DNA from: Rhodothermales bacterium
GTDB lineage: Bacteria; Bacteroidota; Rhodothermia; Rhodothermales; JANQRZ01
Direction of reading: 5' to 3'
Assembly: GCA_028284265.1 (NCBI GenBank)
Contig: JANQRZ010000011.1
Coordinates: 62,001 to 126,000 of the forward strand
Length of the DNA stretch: 64,000 nt
The notes beneath the pieces are model-generated. The model did not search any database and was not told the origin of the DNA. It saw nothing but the letters and a program-made list of their open reading frames with translations. Position numbers and translations under genes: made by a program. Each line of letters opens with the position of its first letter. Positions within the stretch are counted from its first letter, which is position 1. Below are positions 18,715-26,918 of this stretch, piece after piece.

Positions 18715-20340
18715 CTAGTCCTGCTCGAAGGCGTAGTCGAGCACGGTGTCATGGCGCTCATAGGGGTCCGGCTCGGGGAAGTCGGCCATATAGTGCAGCC
18801 CCCTGCTTTCGGTGCGCCGCATCGCTGACTTGACGATCAGGTGGGCGACAGCGACGAGGTTTCGCACCTCGCACAGCCCGCTCGACACGGTCGCGCGCTC
18901 ATAGAAATCCTCGGTCTCCTCGTAGAGCATCCCGACCCGTCGCCATGCCCGTGAGAGCCGCAACTTGGAGCGGACGATCCCGACGTAGGCGCTCATCACC
19001 TGCCGTACCTCGCGCCGGTTTTGCGCGACGAGCACCCACTCCTGCGGCTCATCGGTTCCGCTCTTGTCCCACTCCGGCACGGCGTTGTTGATGGTGTGCT
19101 CGGCGGCGTAGGCCACTGCCGGTTCGAGCGCCCGCTCGGCATAGACGAGGGCTTCGAGGAGCGAGTTCGATGCGAGGCGGTTGGCCCCGTGCAACCCGGA
19201 GCACGTCACCTCGCCGCACGCGAACAGACCGCCAATGCTCGTCCGTGCCTGTTGGTCCACGACGACCCCGCCGCAGAGGTAGTGCGCTGCTGGGACGACT
19301 GGAATCGACTCCCTCGTCATGTCGATCCCAAACTTCTTCCGTAGTACACGGGCGATATTGGGGAAATGGCTGAGCACCTCGTCTGGGGGCTTGTGCGAGA
19401 TGTCGAGCCAGACGAAGTCCTCACCGCGCCGCTTGAGTTGTTCGTCGATGGCGCGGGCGACGATGTCGCGGGGGGCGAGTTCGGCGCGATCGTCGTAGTC
19501 AGGCATGAACCGCTCGCCCGCTTGGTTGCGGAGGATGCCCCCATCGCCGCGCACGGCCTCGGTGATGAGAAAGCTCCGCCCGCCGAACTGACTCTCCGAT
19601 CCGAAGAGACTCGTCGGGTGGAACTGAATGAACTCCATGTTGGCGATCCGGGCTTTAGCGCGGTACGCCATCGCCACGCCATCGCCGGTCGCCACGCCGG
19701 GATTCGTCGTGTGGAGATAGACCTGCCCAGCCCCGCCCGCCGCGAGGAGCGTTGCCTTAGCAAGGAGCGTCTCGACCTCACCCGTCTCTTCGTTGAGCAC
19801 GTACGCCCCAAAGCAGTGGAGATCCGGCCAGACTTCGGATACGCGCCGCCCGAGGTGGTGCTCCGTGATGAGGTCCACGGCGAAGTGGTACTCGAACAGG
19901 TTGATGTTCGCGTGCGCCCGGACGGTCGAAAGCAGTGTGCGCTCGACCTCACGCCCGGTCATGTCGGCGGCGTGGACGATCCGGTTGGCCGAGTGCCCGC
20001 CCTCGCGCCCAAGGTGGAGGTCGCCATCGGCCTCACGGTCGAAGTCGGCCCCCATCTGCATCAACTCGCGGACGCGCTCCGGCCCTTCGGTGACGACGAG
20101 GCGGACCACCTCCTCGTCGCACAGCCCGGCCCCGGCTACGAGCGTGTCGTGGATGTGGTCCTCAACCGAGTCCCCTGGGTCCATCACCGCCGCGATCCCA
20201 CCCTGCGCGTAGTTCGTGTTCGACTCCGCCGACGCCTTTTTGGTGATGACGGCGACGGTACCATGCTCGGCAGCGCGGAGGGCGAATGACAGCCCCGCCA
20301 CCCCGCTGCCGATCACAAGGAAGTCGTATCGTTCAGCCAT
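18715..20340 (-). CDS. nadB: L-aspartate oxidase
   Basis: FAD enzyme that oxidises aspartate to iminoaspartate for NAD synthesis. The start is the ATG at 20340 (MAERYDFLVIGSGVAG), giving 541 residues; the open frame runs further upstream without similarity. Visible motifs are the FAD-binding GSGVAGLSFALRA, NYAQGGIAAV and HSANRIVHAADMTG. They are followed by FIQFHPTSLFG, the active-site GDGGILRN region and GLFACGEVTCSGLHGANRLA. The C-terminal helical domain has the RRVGML-type Arg motif. nadA and nadC are not in the window. Confidence 0.95.
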   Translation of the reverse strand: MAERYDFLVIGSGVAGLSFALRAAEHGTVAVITKKASAESNTNYAQGGIAAVMDPGDSVEDHIHDTLVAGAGLCDEEVVRLVVTEGPERVRELMQMGADFDREADGDLHLGREGGHSANRIVHAADMTGREVERTLLSTVRAHANINLFEYHFAVDLITEHHLGRRVSEVWPDLHCFGAYVLNEETGEVETLLAKATLLAAGGAGQVYLHTTNPGVATGDGVAMAYRAKARIANMEFIQFHPTSLFGSESQFGGRSFLITEAVRGDGGILRNQAGERFMPDYDDRAELAPRDIVARAIDEQLKRRGEDFVWLDISHKPPDEVLSHFPNIARVLRKKFGIDMTRESIPVVPAAHYLCGGVVVDQQARTSIGGLFACGEVTCSGLHGANRLASNSLLEALVYAERALEPAVAYAAEHTINNAVPEWDKSGTDEPQEWVLVAQNRREVRQVMSAYVGIVRSKLRLSRAWRRVGMLYEETEDFYERATVSSGLCEVRNLVAVAHLIVKSAMRRTESRGLHYMADFPEPDPYERHDTVLDYAFEQD

Positions 20341-20348
20341 CGTGCCTG

Positions 20349-20780
20349 CTAGTTCACTCGTATTGATCGACCGGCACTCACGAGCATGCAGCGCCCGTTG
20401 ACAAGGTCGAGGCGCTTCGGCGGAGGAAACCCGCGAGTGCGTGTTCGCGGGTCGTGCAGACCGCATGCGTCCTGGTATTCCGCAAACACATACCTGCGGA
20501 TAGCTGCAAGCTCCTCAACTCGCACCTCGTCCGACCGCCACGTCGAGTAGACGATCGACTGGCCTCCAATCCCCACCTTCCGGCACCACTCGATGCGCGC
20601 TGCAAGCGGGTCACCAACCAGACGCTCGATCTCAAGACGCAGCGCCTCTAGCTCCCGTTCGTAGTAGGCCTCATTGCAATACGGCGCCTCGCTCTCGCTC
20701 GCGGAGGAACTCGACTGTGCGAGCGCCCCGCTGCACACGAGCGCGAGCATAAGTGGTGGAAGTACTGTTCGACATTTCAT
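20349..20780 (-). CDS. Small secreted protein of unknown function
   Basis: A 143-residue protein I do not recognise. The first 22 residues form a good signal peptide ending ALVCSGALAQ, so it should be exported to the periplasm or beyond. The mature part has a Ser-rich stretch (SSSSASESE) and four cysteines (CNEAYY, EWCRK, DACGL, GRCML) that could form two disulfides. Its ATG follows the prfB stop by two bases, so it is very probably translated from the same message. The same frame stays open well upstream inside prfB, but that part is antisense noise. Confidence 0.7.
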   Translation of the reverse strand: MKCRTVLPPLMLALVCSGALAQSSSSASESEAPYCNEAYYERELEALRLEIERLVGDPLAARIEWCRKVGIGGQSIVYSTWRSDEVRVEELAAIRRYVFAEYQDACGLHDPRTRTRGFPPPKRLDLVNGRCMLVSAGRSIRVN

Positions 20781-20782
20781 CG

Positions 20783-21890
20783 CTAGTCCTGTCCGAGCCC
20801 TTCCTGCAAGAGGAAGGCTTTGATGAACGGTTCGAGGTCGCCGTCCATGACGCCCTGCACATCGGTGATCTTGACCTCGGTGCGGTGGTCGTTGACCATC
20901 GTGTAGGGCTGGAAGACGTAGGACCGAATCTGGCTCCCCCACTCGATTTTTTTCTTGCCCGCCTCCTGCGCATTCTTCGCCGCCTCCTGAATCTCGCGCT
21001 CCAACTGGTAGATGCGACTCTTGACCATCTGCAAAGCCCGGTCGCGGTTCTGAAGTTGGGAGCGCTGCTCCGTGGACTCGGCGACGACGCGGGCCTCCTC
21101 CCCATTCGAGAGTTGGCCCGTCCAGATGTAGCGCGCGCCGGTCTCGACCTTGTTGACGTTCTGCCCACCCTTGCCGCCGGAGCGGAAGGTCTGAAGTTCT
21201 AGCTCGTCGGGCTTCACCTCGACCTCGATGGAGTCGTCGATTTCGGGGTAGACGAAGACGCTCGTGAACGACGTGTGGCGGCGGCCCGACGAGTCGAACG
21301 GCGAGATGCGGACGAGGCGGTGGACGCCGTTCTCGGCTTTGAGATAACCGTAGGCGAAGCGCCCGGCCACGCGGAGCGAGGCGCTCTTGATGCCCGCGCC
21401 CTCGCCGGGCTGGTACTCGACCATCTCGGGTTTGTAGCCCTCGCGTTCGGCCCAGCGGGTGTACATCCGCAGCAGCATCTCGCCCCAGTCCTGCGCTTCG
21501 GTCCCGCCCGCGCCGGGGTGGATCGTCAGGATCGCATCGCGGTGGTCGTCCGGCCCGGCAAGCATACCGCGCAGTTCGAGCGCGTCGAGCGCACGGGCAA
21601 GTTTCGCAGCTTCTCGTTCGATCTCCCCGGACAGGTCGGCCCCCGGGTCCTCGGCCTGCATCTCCTCCAGCGTCTCGATGTCCTCCTGCATCGCCACGAG
21701 CCGGTCGTAGGCTTCGACCCAATCCTTCTCGGCGGCGATGTCCTGCTCGACCTGCTGCGCGGCTTGGGGGTCGTCCCAGAACGTGGGATCGAGGCGTTGC
21801 TGCTTTAGACCTTCTAGCTTCTCGCGTCGCTGGGCAACGTCAAAGATAGCCTCCGAGCGCGGTGACACGCTCTACGAGTTGGGCATCCAT
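20783..21890 (-). CDS. prfB: Peptide chain release factor 2 with programmed +1 frameshift
   Basis: Class I release factor reading UAA and UGA. Translation starts at the ATG at 21890 and runs 16 codons (MDAQLVERVTALGGYL) to an in-frame TGA at 21840-21842. The site reads CTT-TGA-C with an internal GGAGG at 21850-21854 just before it, the known RF2 autoregulatory +1 frameshift signal. After the shift the frame continues DVAQRREKLEG and gives 368 residues, matching the family length. The GGQ motif (RSGGKGGQNVNKVE) and the RF2-type GGTEAQDW are present. An annotation that starts at the internal GTG (MSPRSEAIFDV) would miss the true N-terminus. Confidence 0.95.
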
Positions 21891-21999
21891 GGGTGAGGGT
21901 AGGGAGTGTGGGGGGATGAGCGTGATAGGTCGCGGCAGAAGGTACGCACGCTGGCCGGTTGCAACCCCCACCCCTCTCATACACTCACACGCTCAAACT
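21891..21999. repeat. Imperfect palindrome in the spacer upstream of prfB
   Basis: A purine-rich arm (GTGAGGGTAGGGAGTGTGG, from 21893) and a pyrimidine-rich arm (CCCCCACCCCTCTCATACAC, from about 21967) face each other across about 45 bases. The two are partly complementary. The layout is like the heptad palindromes elsewhere but the unit is less clear. Confidence 0.5.
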
Positions 22000-22004
22000 C
22001 GCCC

Positions 22005-23093
22005 TCACCGATTCGCCCGCGACCAGCGCTCCTGCGCGAAGGTGTACTTCAGCGAAACGCGGTGCGAGTAGCCCAGCTCCTGCCGAATACCACCGAAGTC
22101 GCCGAAGCCGTAGTCCACGTCGAACGCACCGACGTTCAGGCCCGCGCCGACCGTCGGCGTGACCTCGGTGCCGAAGCGCTCCGACGAGGTTACGTCGGAG
22201 ATGCCTGCGCGGAGGGCGACGATGTTGCGATAGGTCAGTTCGGTCCCGAGGCGCGGGTGGAACGACATGTCGCCCGTGTTGAAGGCATAGGCCCGCTGCC
22301 CGTCGAAGGCGAGGTCGAAGTCCAGCCCGGCGGTGAAGCCGAGGTCTTGGGTCAGCGGCAGCGTCACGCCCGTCCCGAACCGCGCGACCGGGAGCACGAT
22401 CTCCGACCCACCCACCGGCGCGTCCTGCCCGAAAACCTCACTGATGGCCGCAAGCTCTCCGCTGTCCACACTCCACGACTGAAGCATCCCGGTCACGTCC
22501 TGAATGTTCAGCCCGAACTGGAACCGTCCGACCCTGTACTGTGCGCCGAGATCGAATGAGTAGCCCCACGCACTGGCGAAGTCGCCGATGCCCCGGCGCA
22601 CCACCTTCGCCGTAACACCGATGGAAAGGTTGGAGCGCATCTGCCGGGCGTAGGAGACGAAGAAGGCGTAATCAGCGGCGGAGAAGAAGCTGATCGAATC
22701 CGGCGTGGGTCGGTCGTTGGCGGCGTCCCAGGCGTTGAGCGTGTTGGCGATGTCGTCCACCCCGGAGCGGAAAAAGGAGATTCCGACCGTCGAGCGGGTG
22801 TTGATTGGGAATACGCCTGCGCCGTAGTCGAACTGCACGATGCCGTCGAACCGCTCGGCGTGCATGTAGGCGACCTCGGGGTAGGCGGTTGCATTCAACC
22901 CGGCGGGGTTCCAGTATCCGGCGGTCACGTCGCCCGCGAGGGCCACATACGCCCCGCCCATGCCGAGCGCCCGTCCGCCGATACCCCCTGCGAGGAAGTC
23001 GGCTCCGTATTTCGCCACACGCTGCGCCTCAGCAGGCGCAGCAGCGAGTACGAACAGGAGTAGGAAAAGGCCGAGCGAGCGGAGAGCAGGCAT
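22005..23093 (-). CDS. PorV/PorQ-type outer-membrane beta-barrel protein
   Basis: A 362-residue exported protein with a clear signal peptide (SLGLFLLLFVLAAAPAEAQ) and a barrel-type sequence of alternating strands with aromatic ends. The start of the mature part, FLAGGIGGRALGMGGAYVALAGD, followed by GYWNPAGL, is characteristic of the PorV/PorQ family of the type IX secretion apparatus and relatives of the FadL fold. PorV shuttles type IX cargo to the attachment complex in known systems; paralogues of unknown function are common, so this one may not be PorV itself. The lamin-tail protein at 37716 is a possible cargo. Confidence 0.8.
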   Translation of the reverse strand: MPALRSLGLFLLLFVLAAAPAEAQRVAKYGADFLAGGIGGRALGMGGAYVALAGDVTAGYWNPAGLNATAYPEVAYMHAERFDGIVQFDYGAGVFPINTRSTVGISFFRSGVDDIANTLNAWDAANDRPTPDSISFFSAADYAFFVSYARQMRSNLSIGVTAKVVRRGIGDFASAWGYSFDLGAQYRVGRFQFGLNIQDVTGMLQSWSVDSGELAAISEVFGQDAPVGGSEIVLPVARFGTGVTLPLTQDLGFTAGLDFDLAFDGQRAYAFNTGDMSFHPRLGTELTYRNIVALRAGISDVTSSERFGTEVTPTVGAGLNVGAFDVDYGFGDFGGIRQELGYSHRVSLKYTFAQERWSRANR

Positions 23094-23292
23094 AGAAAGA
23101 GATAGCTGCGAGATGTACAGCCAAAGATGGCAAAAACGGGGCCGGAGGGCAAGCGATTTCTACCGCCCCTCCTCTCAACGCTCCAAACACCCGGACTATT
23201 TCGCTCTGGCGAGTACGCGTCTCGTGACCCGCAGCCCCTACCTTCCGCGTTCCCTTGTCGAACGAACTACCACTCTCTCCAGCACCTTGATT

Positions 23293-23505
23293 ATGGATCT
23301 CTCTGCCGACACCAACCAAGCTCGCGGCCTCGATTCCCGCGAACGTGACCGTCTCCGCCAAGCTTTTCCCGGTCCCTACGCTGAAGGACAGACCGCCCAC
23401 GCGAATGGCCTCGACCTGTCGGCCAACCCCTACCGGCAAGGCACCGACGAGCACAATGCCTGGTACGTGGGCTATACCGACGCCGAGAACGCATTCAACG
23501 CCTAG
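23293..23505 (+). CDS. 70-residue RMF-like protein
   Basis: A small soluble protein beginning MDLSADTNQARG at the ATG at 23293. The centre reads AYAEG-type repeats: GPYAEGQTAHANGLDLSANPYRQGTDEHNAWYVGY (quoted in pieces: AEGQTAHANGLDLSANPY, GTDEHNAWYVGYTDA). The order G..A...G....NPY..GT..H.AW..G...A resembles ribosome modulation factor and its relatives; this is inference from spacing and the Pro-Tyr and Trp residues. If so it would bind ribosomes in stationary phase. Its end overlaps the rsmB end by 4 bases tail to tail. The longer open frame upstream is not supported. Confidence 0.65.
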   Translation: MDLSADTNQARGLDSRERDRLRQAFPGPYAEGQTAHANGLDLSANPYRQGTDEHNAWYVGYTDAENAFNA

Positions 23506-24842
23506 CGCCGACGGAGTCGGGCAGCGAAAGCGCCGTCAGTGGCGTGGCGCTGCGGCAGCGCGACGTAGGTGCCTGCTTCGGTAATAAACGTTTCCGGGAC
23601 CAACCCATCGGCTCGCTCTAGGGTAAAGTCGGCGTGCCGGGTGAGGAAGGCAGCGACACGGGCCTCATTTTCCTCTGGCTCCGTGGTGCAGGTGCTGTAG
23701 ACCAAGAGGCCGCCGGGGCGGACGAGCGCGGCGGCGGCATCGAGCAATTCGTCTTGCAGCGCGACCAGCTTGTCGATCTCTTCCGGGGTGCGCCGCCAGC
23801 GGAGGTCGGCGCGCTTGGCGAGAACGCCGAGACCGGAGCACGGCGCGTCGAGCAGCACCCGGTCGCCGGTCGGTGCGTCGGATCGAGCAGCGAGATCGCG
23901 GAGGTCAGAGGCTTCGACCTCGATGGACGCCAGCCCGTGCGCGGTGGCGGCCTCGCGGATCAGGTTGGCCTTACCGGAGTGAAGATCAAACGCTTGAACA
24001 CGCCCCTGATCGCTCATGCGAAGTGCGGCGTAGAGTGCCTTACCACCGGGGGCTGCTGCCACATCCAGCACCGTCCCGCCCGGTCGCGGATCGAGTACGC
24101 GGACGACGAGCGCGGCGGCCTCGTCCTGCACTGCCACTGTGCCATCGGCGAGTAGCCCAGCGTGGAGTATGGGCTGCAGTCGCTCGACCGTCACGAAGTC
24201 GTCGAGCCAGCGCGAAGGGGCCCACTCCACGCCGAGCACGTCCAGCCGCTCCCCGAGCGCTGCCATCGTCGTCTTTAGCGTATTGACACGCAGAGCATAG
24301 CGTGGGCGGGCGTTGTCATACGCAAGCAACGCTGCCGTCTCGGCCTTGCCGTAGCGGTCCAACCAGCGCTTCACCATCCATGTCGGGTGCGAGTGGCGGA
24401 TGGCGAGGTCGCGCGCCGAACGACCCGTATCGGGCACAGGTAGCCGGTCGCGGGCACGCAGGGCAGCGCGGAGGACCGCGTTGACGAGGCCACCCGCTTT
24501 CGGTCGGACTTCGCGCTTGGCTAATTCGACGGTTTCGTTGACAGCAGCATGCGGCGGGGTATGCAGGAACAGGATATCGTACAGCCCAATGCGGAGGATC
24601 TGCCGGAGCGGCGACTCCATCGCGTTGAGATCGCCCCGGTAGAACTGCGCGAGGAGATAGTCCAGCCAGCGGCGCTGCCGGGTGACTCCGGCAACGTACT
24701 CCGACGCCTGTCGCTCCTCACGAGCATCCTCATCGCTCGCCGGCGGGCCACCCTCAAAGGCATCGGCATAGGCTCCATCGCGCTCGATCCGTTCCAATCG
24801 GGCGATGGCGCGCGCACGGGCAGGAATGGGCGAAGCAGACAT
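23502..24842 (-). CDS. rsmB: 16S rRNA m5C967 methyltransferase
   Basis: SAM-dependent rRNA methyltransferase of 446 residues from the ATG at 24842 (MSASPIPAR). Residues 1 to about 150 are a NusB-like RNA-binding domain (LRIGLYDILFLHTPPHAAVNE, in part LRIGLYDILFL), and the rest is the Rossmann catalytic domain. VLDVAAAPGGKA is the SAM site; LLDAPCSGLGV and LVYSTCTTEPEENE carry the two catalytic cysteines of the m5C family. The upstream in-frame region reaches into the divergent promoter area and is not homologous. Confidence 0.92.
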   Translation of the reverse strand: MSASPIPARARAIARLERIERDGAYADAFEGGPPASDEDAREERQASEYVAGVTRQRRWLDYLLAQFYRGDLNAMESPLRQILRIGLYDILFLHTPPHAAVNETVELAKREVRPKAGGLVNAVLRAALRARDRLPVPDTGRSARDLAIRHSHPTWMVKRWLDRYGKAETAALLAYDNARPRYALRVNTLKTTMAALGERLDVLGVEWAPSRWLDDFVTVERLQPILHAGLLADGTVAVQDEAAALVVRVLDPRPGGTVLDVAAAPGGKALYAALRMSDQGRVQAFDLHSGKANLIREAATAHGLASIEVEASDLRDLAARSDAPTGDRVLLDAPCSGLGVLAKRADLRWRRTPEEIDKLVALQDELLDAAAALVRPGGLLVYSTCTTEPEENEARVAAFLTRHADFTLERADGLVPETFITEAGTYVALPQRHATDGAFAARLRRR

Positions 24843-24942
24843 CAGCAGGGCGGCTCTTTTTCTCGGGGCAAGGCGGGAGGATACGCCTGCGCCCGTAGAT
24901 TCTGTCCCCTTTCTCGTCGGCTCCTCCCAACCTATCTCCTCC

Positions 24943-25182
24943 ATGCCCACCTGCGACACCTGCGGCAACGACTACGACAAAGCCTTCAACGTCACCACCG
25001 TCACGGGCGACCAGTACACCTTCGACTCCATCGAGTGCGCGGCCCAGAAGCTCGCGCCCAACTGCGCATACTGCGGCGTCCGTATCCTTGGCCATGGCTT
25101 GGAGGCCGAGGGGACGTTCTACTGCTGCGACCACTGCGCCAAGAAAGACGGCGTCTCCGGCCTCAACGACCGTGTTGGCTAA
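24943..25182 (+). CDS. Cys-rich zinc-binding protein
   Basis: A 79-residue protein starting MPTCDTCGNDYDKAF. Eight cysteines are placed as CDTC, EC, CAYC and CCDHC, together with His residues in ILGHGLE and DHC, a pattern of two zinc knuckles. Similar short proteins with YTFDS-EC and C-x-x-C-G-x-R-I-x-GHG are often labelled prokaryotic metallothionein or TRASH-like; I recall this from family knowledge and cannot check it. It is divergent from rsmB and 54 bases ahead of the Rieske-flavoprotein gene, with which it may be co-transcribed. Role could be metal storage or a regulatory zinc finger. Confidence 0.75.
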   Translation: MPTCDTCGNDYDKAFNVTTVTGDQYTFDSIECAAQKLAPNCAYCGVRILGHGLEAEGTFYCCDHCAKKDGVSGLNDRVG

Positions 25183-25236
25183 CCGAGCGATGCTTGCTCG
25201 GTTGCAGATCAACAGCCATCATTCCGACCCAGCCCT

Positions 25237-26871
25237 ATGCCTACTGACACCTCAGAACGCACCCGCATTGCCACCTGGAGCACGCTCCAAGATCGTGCTC
25301 CCGCCTACGCCCTAGTTGCCGACGTAGACCTCGTCGTGGTCCGCTATGACGATGAGGTCTCGGTACTCTACGGGCGCTGCTTGCACCGTGGCGCGCTGCT
25401 GTCTGACGGACACATCGACGGCGAGAATCTGATCTGCGGCGTCCACCACTGGGACTATCGCTACGACACCGGCGTCAGCGAATACAACAACGCCGAGGCG
25501 CTCCACAAATTCACGGCTTGGATCGACGAGAGCGACGACGCGGTGTACGTGGACGAGGCGGAGGTCCGTGCTTGGGCTGAGGCGCACCCACAGCCCTATA
25601 ACCGCGATGCCTACCTCGGCCTCTATGCCGATGTGCATGGTACGCCCGAAGAGCCGGTTAACAGCTACATCCAAGAATTGGCGCGTAACGGGCTGAAGAA
25701 CTTCGGCCACCACGGCAAGGTCACGGCTATGGGCATCCCCCTGACCGAGCTTCCTCGCTGGGACGACCTGCAACTGCTCACAGCGCAACTCGCCACTCGC
25801 CCCCTCGCCGACGATGCCCCCGTCGGCACCGAACTCGTCATCGGACCTAATGCCAAGAAGCCACTTCGCCTAGACATTCCGCTCTTCGTGAGTGACATGA
25901 GCTTCGGAGCCTTGAGCGAGGAGGCGAAGACCTCTCTTGCGGTCGGCGCAGAGATGGCGGGCACGGGCATCTGCTCCGGCGAGGGTGGTATGCTCCCGGA
26001 AGAGCAACACGCCAACTCGCGCTACTTCTATGAACTGGCTTCAGGCCGCTTTGGCTGGAGCCTCGACAAGGTGCAACATGTGCAGGCGTTCCACTTCAAA
26101 GGAGGTCAGGGCGCGAAGACAGGCACGGGCGGCCACCTGCCGGGCGAGAAGGTCGTCGGGAAAATCGCGGAGGTGCGTGGACTCGAACCCGGCACTCCGG
26201 CCATCAGCCCGTCTCGCTTCCCCGATCTCGCTACCGTCGAAGACTTCCGGCGCGTGGCCGATGAGGTCCGCGCCGAAAGCGGCGGCATCCCCATCGGGTT
26301 CAAGCTCTCGGCCCAGCATATCGAAGCCGACCTCGACTTCGCCCTCGACATAGGCGTGGACTACATCATCCTCGACGGACGCGGTGGTGCGACCGGGGCA
26401 GCCCCGGAGATCTTCAAGAACAACATCTCGGTGCCAACGCTGGCGGCCCTCGCTCGTGCTCGTCGGCACCTCGACGCTCGCAACGCCGACGGCGTGACAC
26501 TCATCATCACCGGGGGCCTCCGCACAGAATCCGACTTCGTCAAGGCACTCGCCCTCGGGGCCGATGGCGTGGCCGTAGCGAACGCCGCGATTCAGGCCAT
26601 TGGATGCCTGGGGATGCGCGCCTGCCACACCAACAACTGCCCGGTTGGTATCGCGACCCAGAAGGAGAGCTTGCGAGCGCGGTTGCAGGTGGCGGCCTCA
26701 GCGCGGTACCTCGCCAACTACTTCGAGGCAACGGTGGAGCTAATGAAGATTCTCGCCCGTGCCTGCGGCCACGATCACCTCAACAGCTTCACTTCGGACG
26801 ACCTGACGACTTGGAAGCGCGACCTCGCCTACCTCACCGGCGTCCGCTACGCAGGCGTCATGCCGCTGTAA
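25237..26871 (+). CDS. Rieske–glutamate-synthase-like flavoprotein fusion
   Basis: A 544-residue fusion. Residues 1 to about 110 form a Rieske [2Fe-2S] domain with Cys48-x-His50 and Cys67-x-x-His70. Residues about 150-540 are the FMN-binding synthase domain of glutamate synthase (GltB/GltS type), with SDMSFGALSEEAK, the FHFKGGQGAKTGTGG loop and IITGGLRTESDFVKALALGAD. The segment GCLGMRACHTNNCPVGIATQ supplies Cys457, Cys463 and Cys468 for a [3Fe-4S] cluster. The amidotransferase domain of true GltB is absent, so ammonia or another donor would be needed, or the reaction differs. The Rieske domain probably passes electrons to the FMN. Neighbour: the zinc protein upstream. Confidence 0.85.
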   Translation: MPTDTSERTRIATWSTLQDRAPAYALVADVDLVVVRYDDEVSVLYGRCLHRGALLSDGHIDGENLICGVHHWDYRYDTGVSEYNNAEALHKFTAWIDESDDAVYVDEAEVRAWAEAHPQPYNRDAYLGLYADVHGTPEEPVNSYIQELARNGLKNFGHHGKVTAMGIPLTELPRWDDLQLLTAQLATRPLADDAPVGTELVIGPNAKKPLRLDIPLFVSDMSFGALSEEAKTSLAVGAEMAGTGICSGEGGMLPEEQHANSRYFYELASGRFGWSLDKVQHVQAFHFKGGQGAKTGTGGHLPGEKVVGKIAEVRGLEPGTPAISPSRFPDLATVEDFRRVADEVRAESGGIPIGFKLSAQHIEADLDFALDIGVDYIILDGRGGATGAAPEIFKNNISVPTLAALARARRHLDARNADGVTLIITGGLRTESDFVKALALGADGVAVANAAIQAIGCLGMRACHTNNCPVGIATQKESLRARLQVAASARYLANYFEATVELMKILARACGHDHLNSFTSDDLTTWKRDLAYLTGVRYAGVMPL

Positions 26872-26887
26872 CGAACCAGCGGGGTCT

Positions 26888-26915
26888 CGGGTATACCGAC
26901 AGGACGGTATACCCG
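26888..26915. terminator. Bidirectional terminator hairpin
   Basis: CGGGTATACCG at 26888-26898 is the exact complement of CGGTATACCCG at 26905-26915, with a 6-base loop. It lies between the convergent stops of the Rieske-flavoprotein gene (26871) and the flavin reductase gene (26919). No U tract follows on either strand. Confidence 0.6.
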
Positions 26916-26918
26916 GCC

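Noticed and set aside
20781-21722. Upstream extension of the small secreted protein through prfB
   Set aside because: The extension is prfB in another frame; the signal peptide at 20780 gives a natural start.
26170-26200. A GACTCGAACCC segment that looks like part of a tRNA T-arm complement
   Set aside because: It lies inside a conserved coding region and no cloverleaf can be drawn around it.
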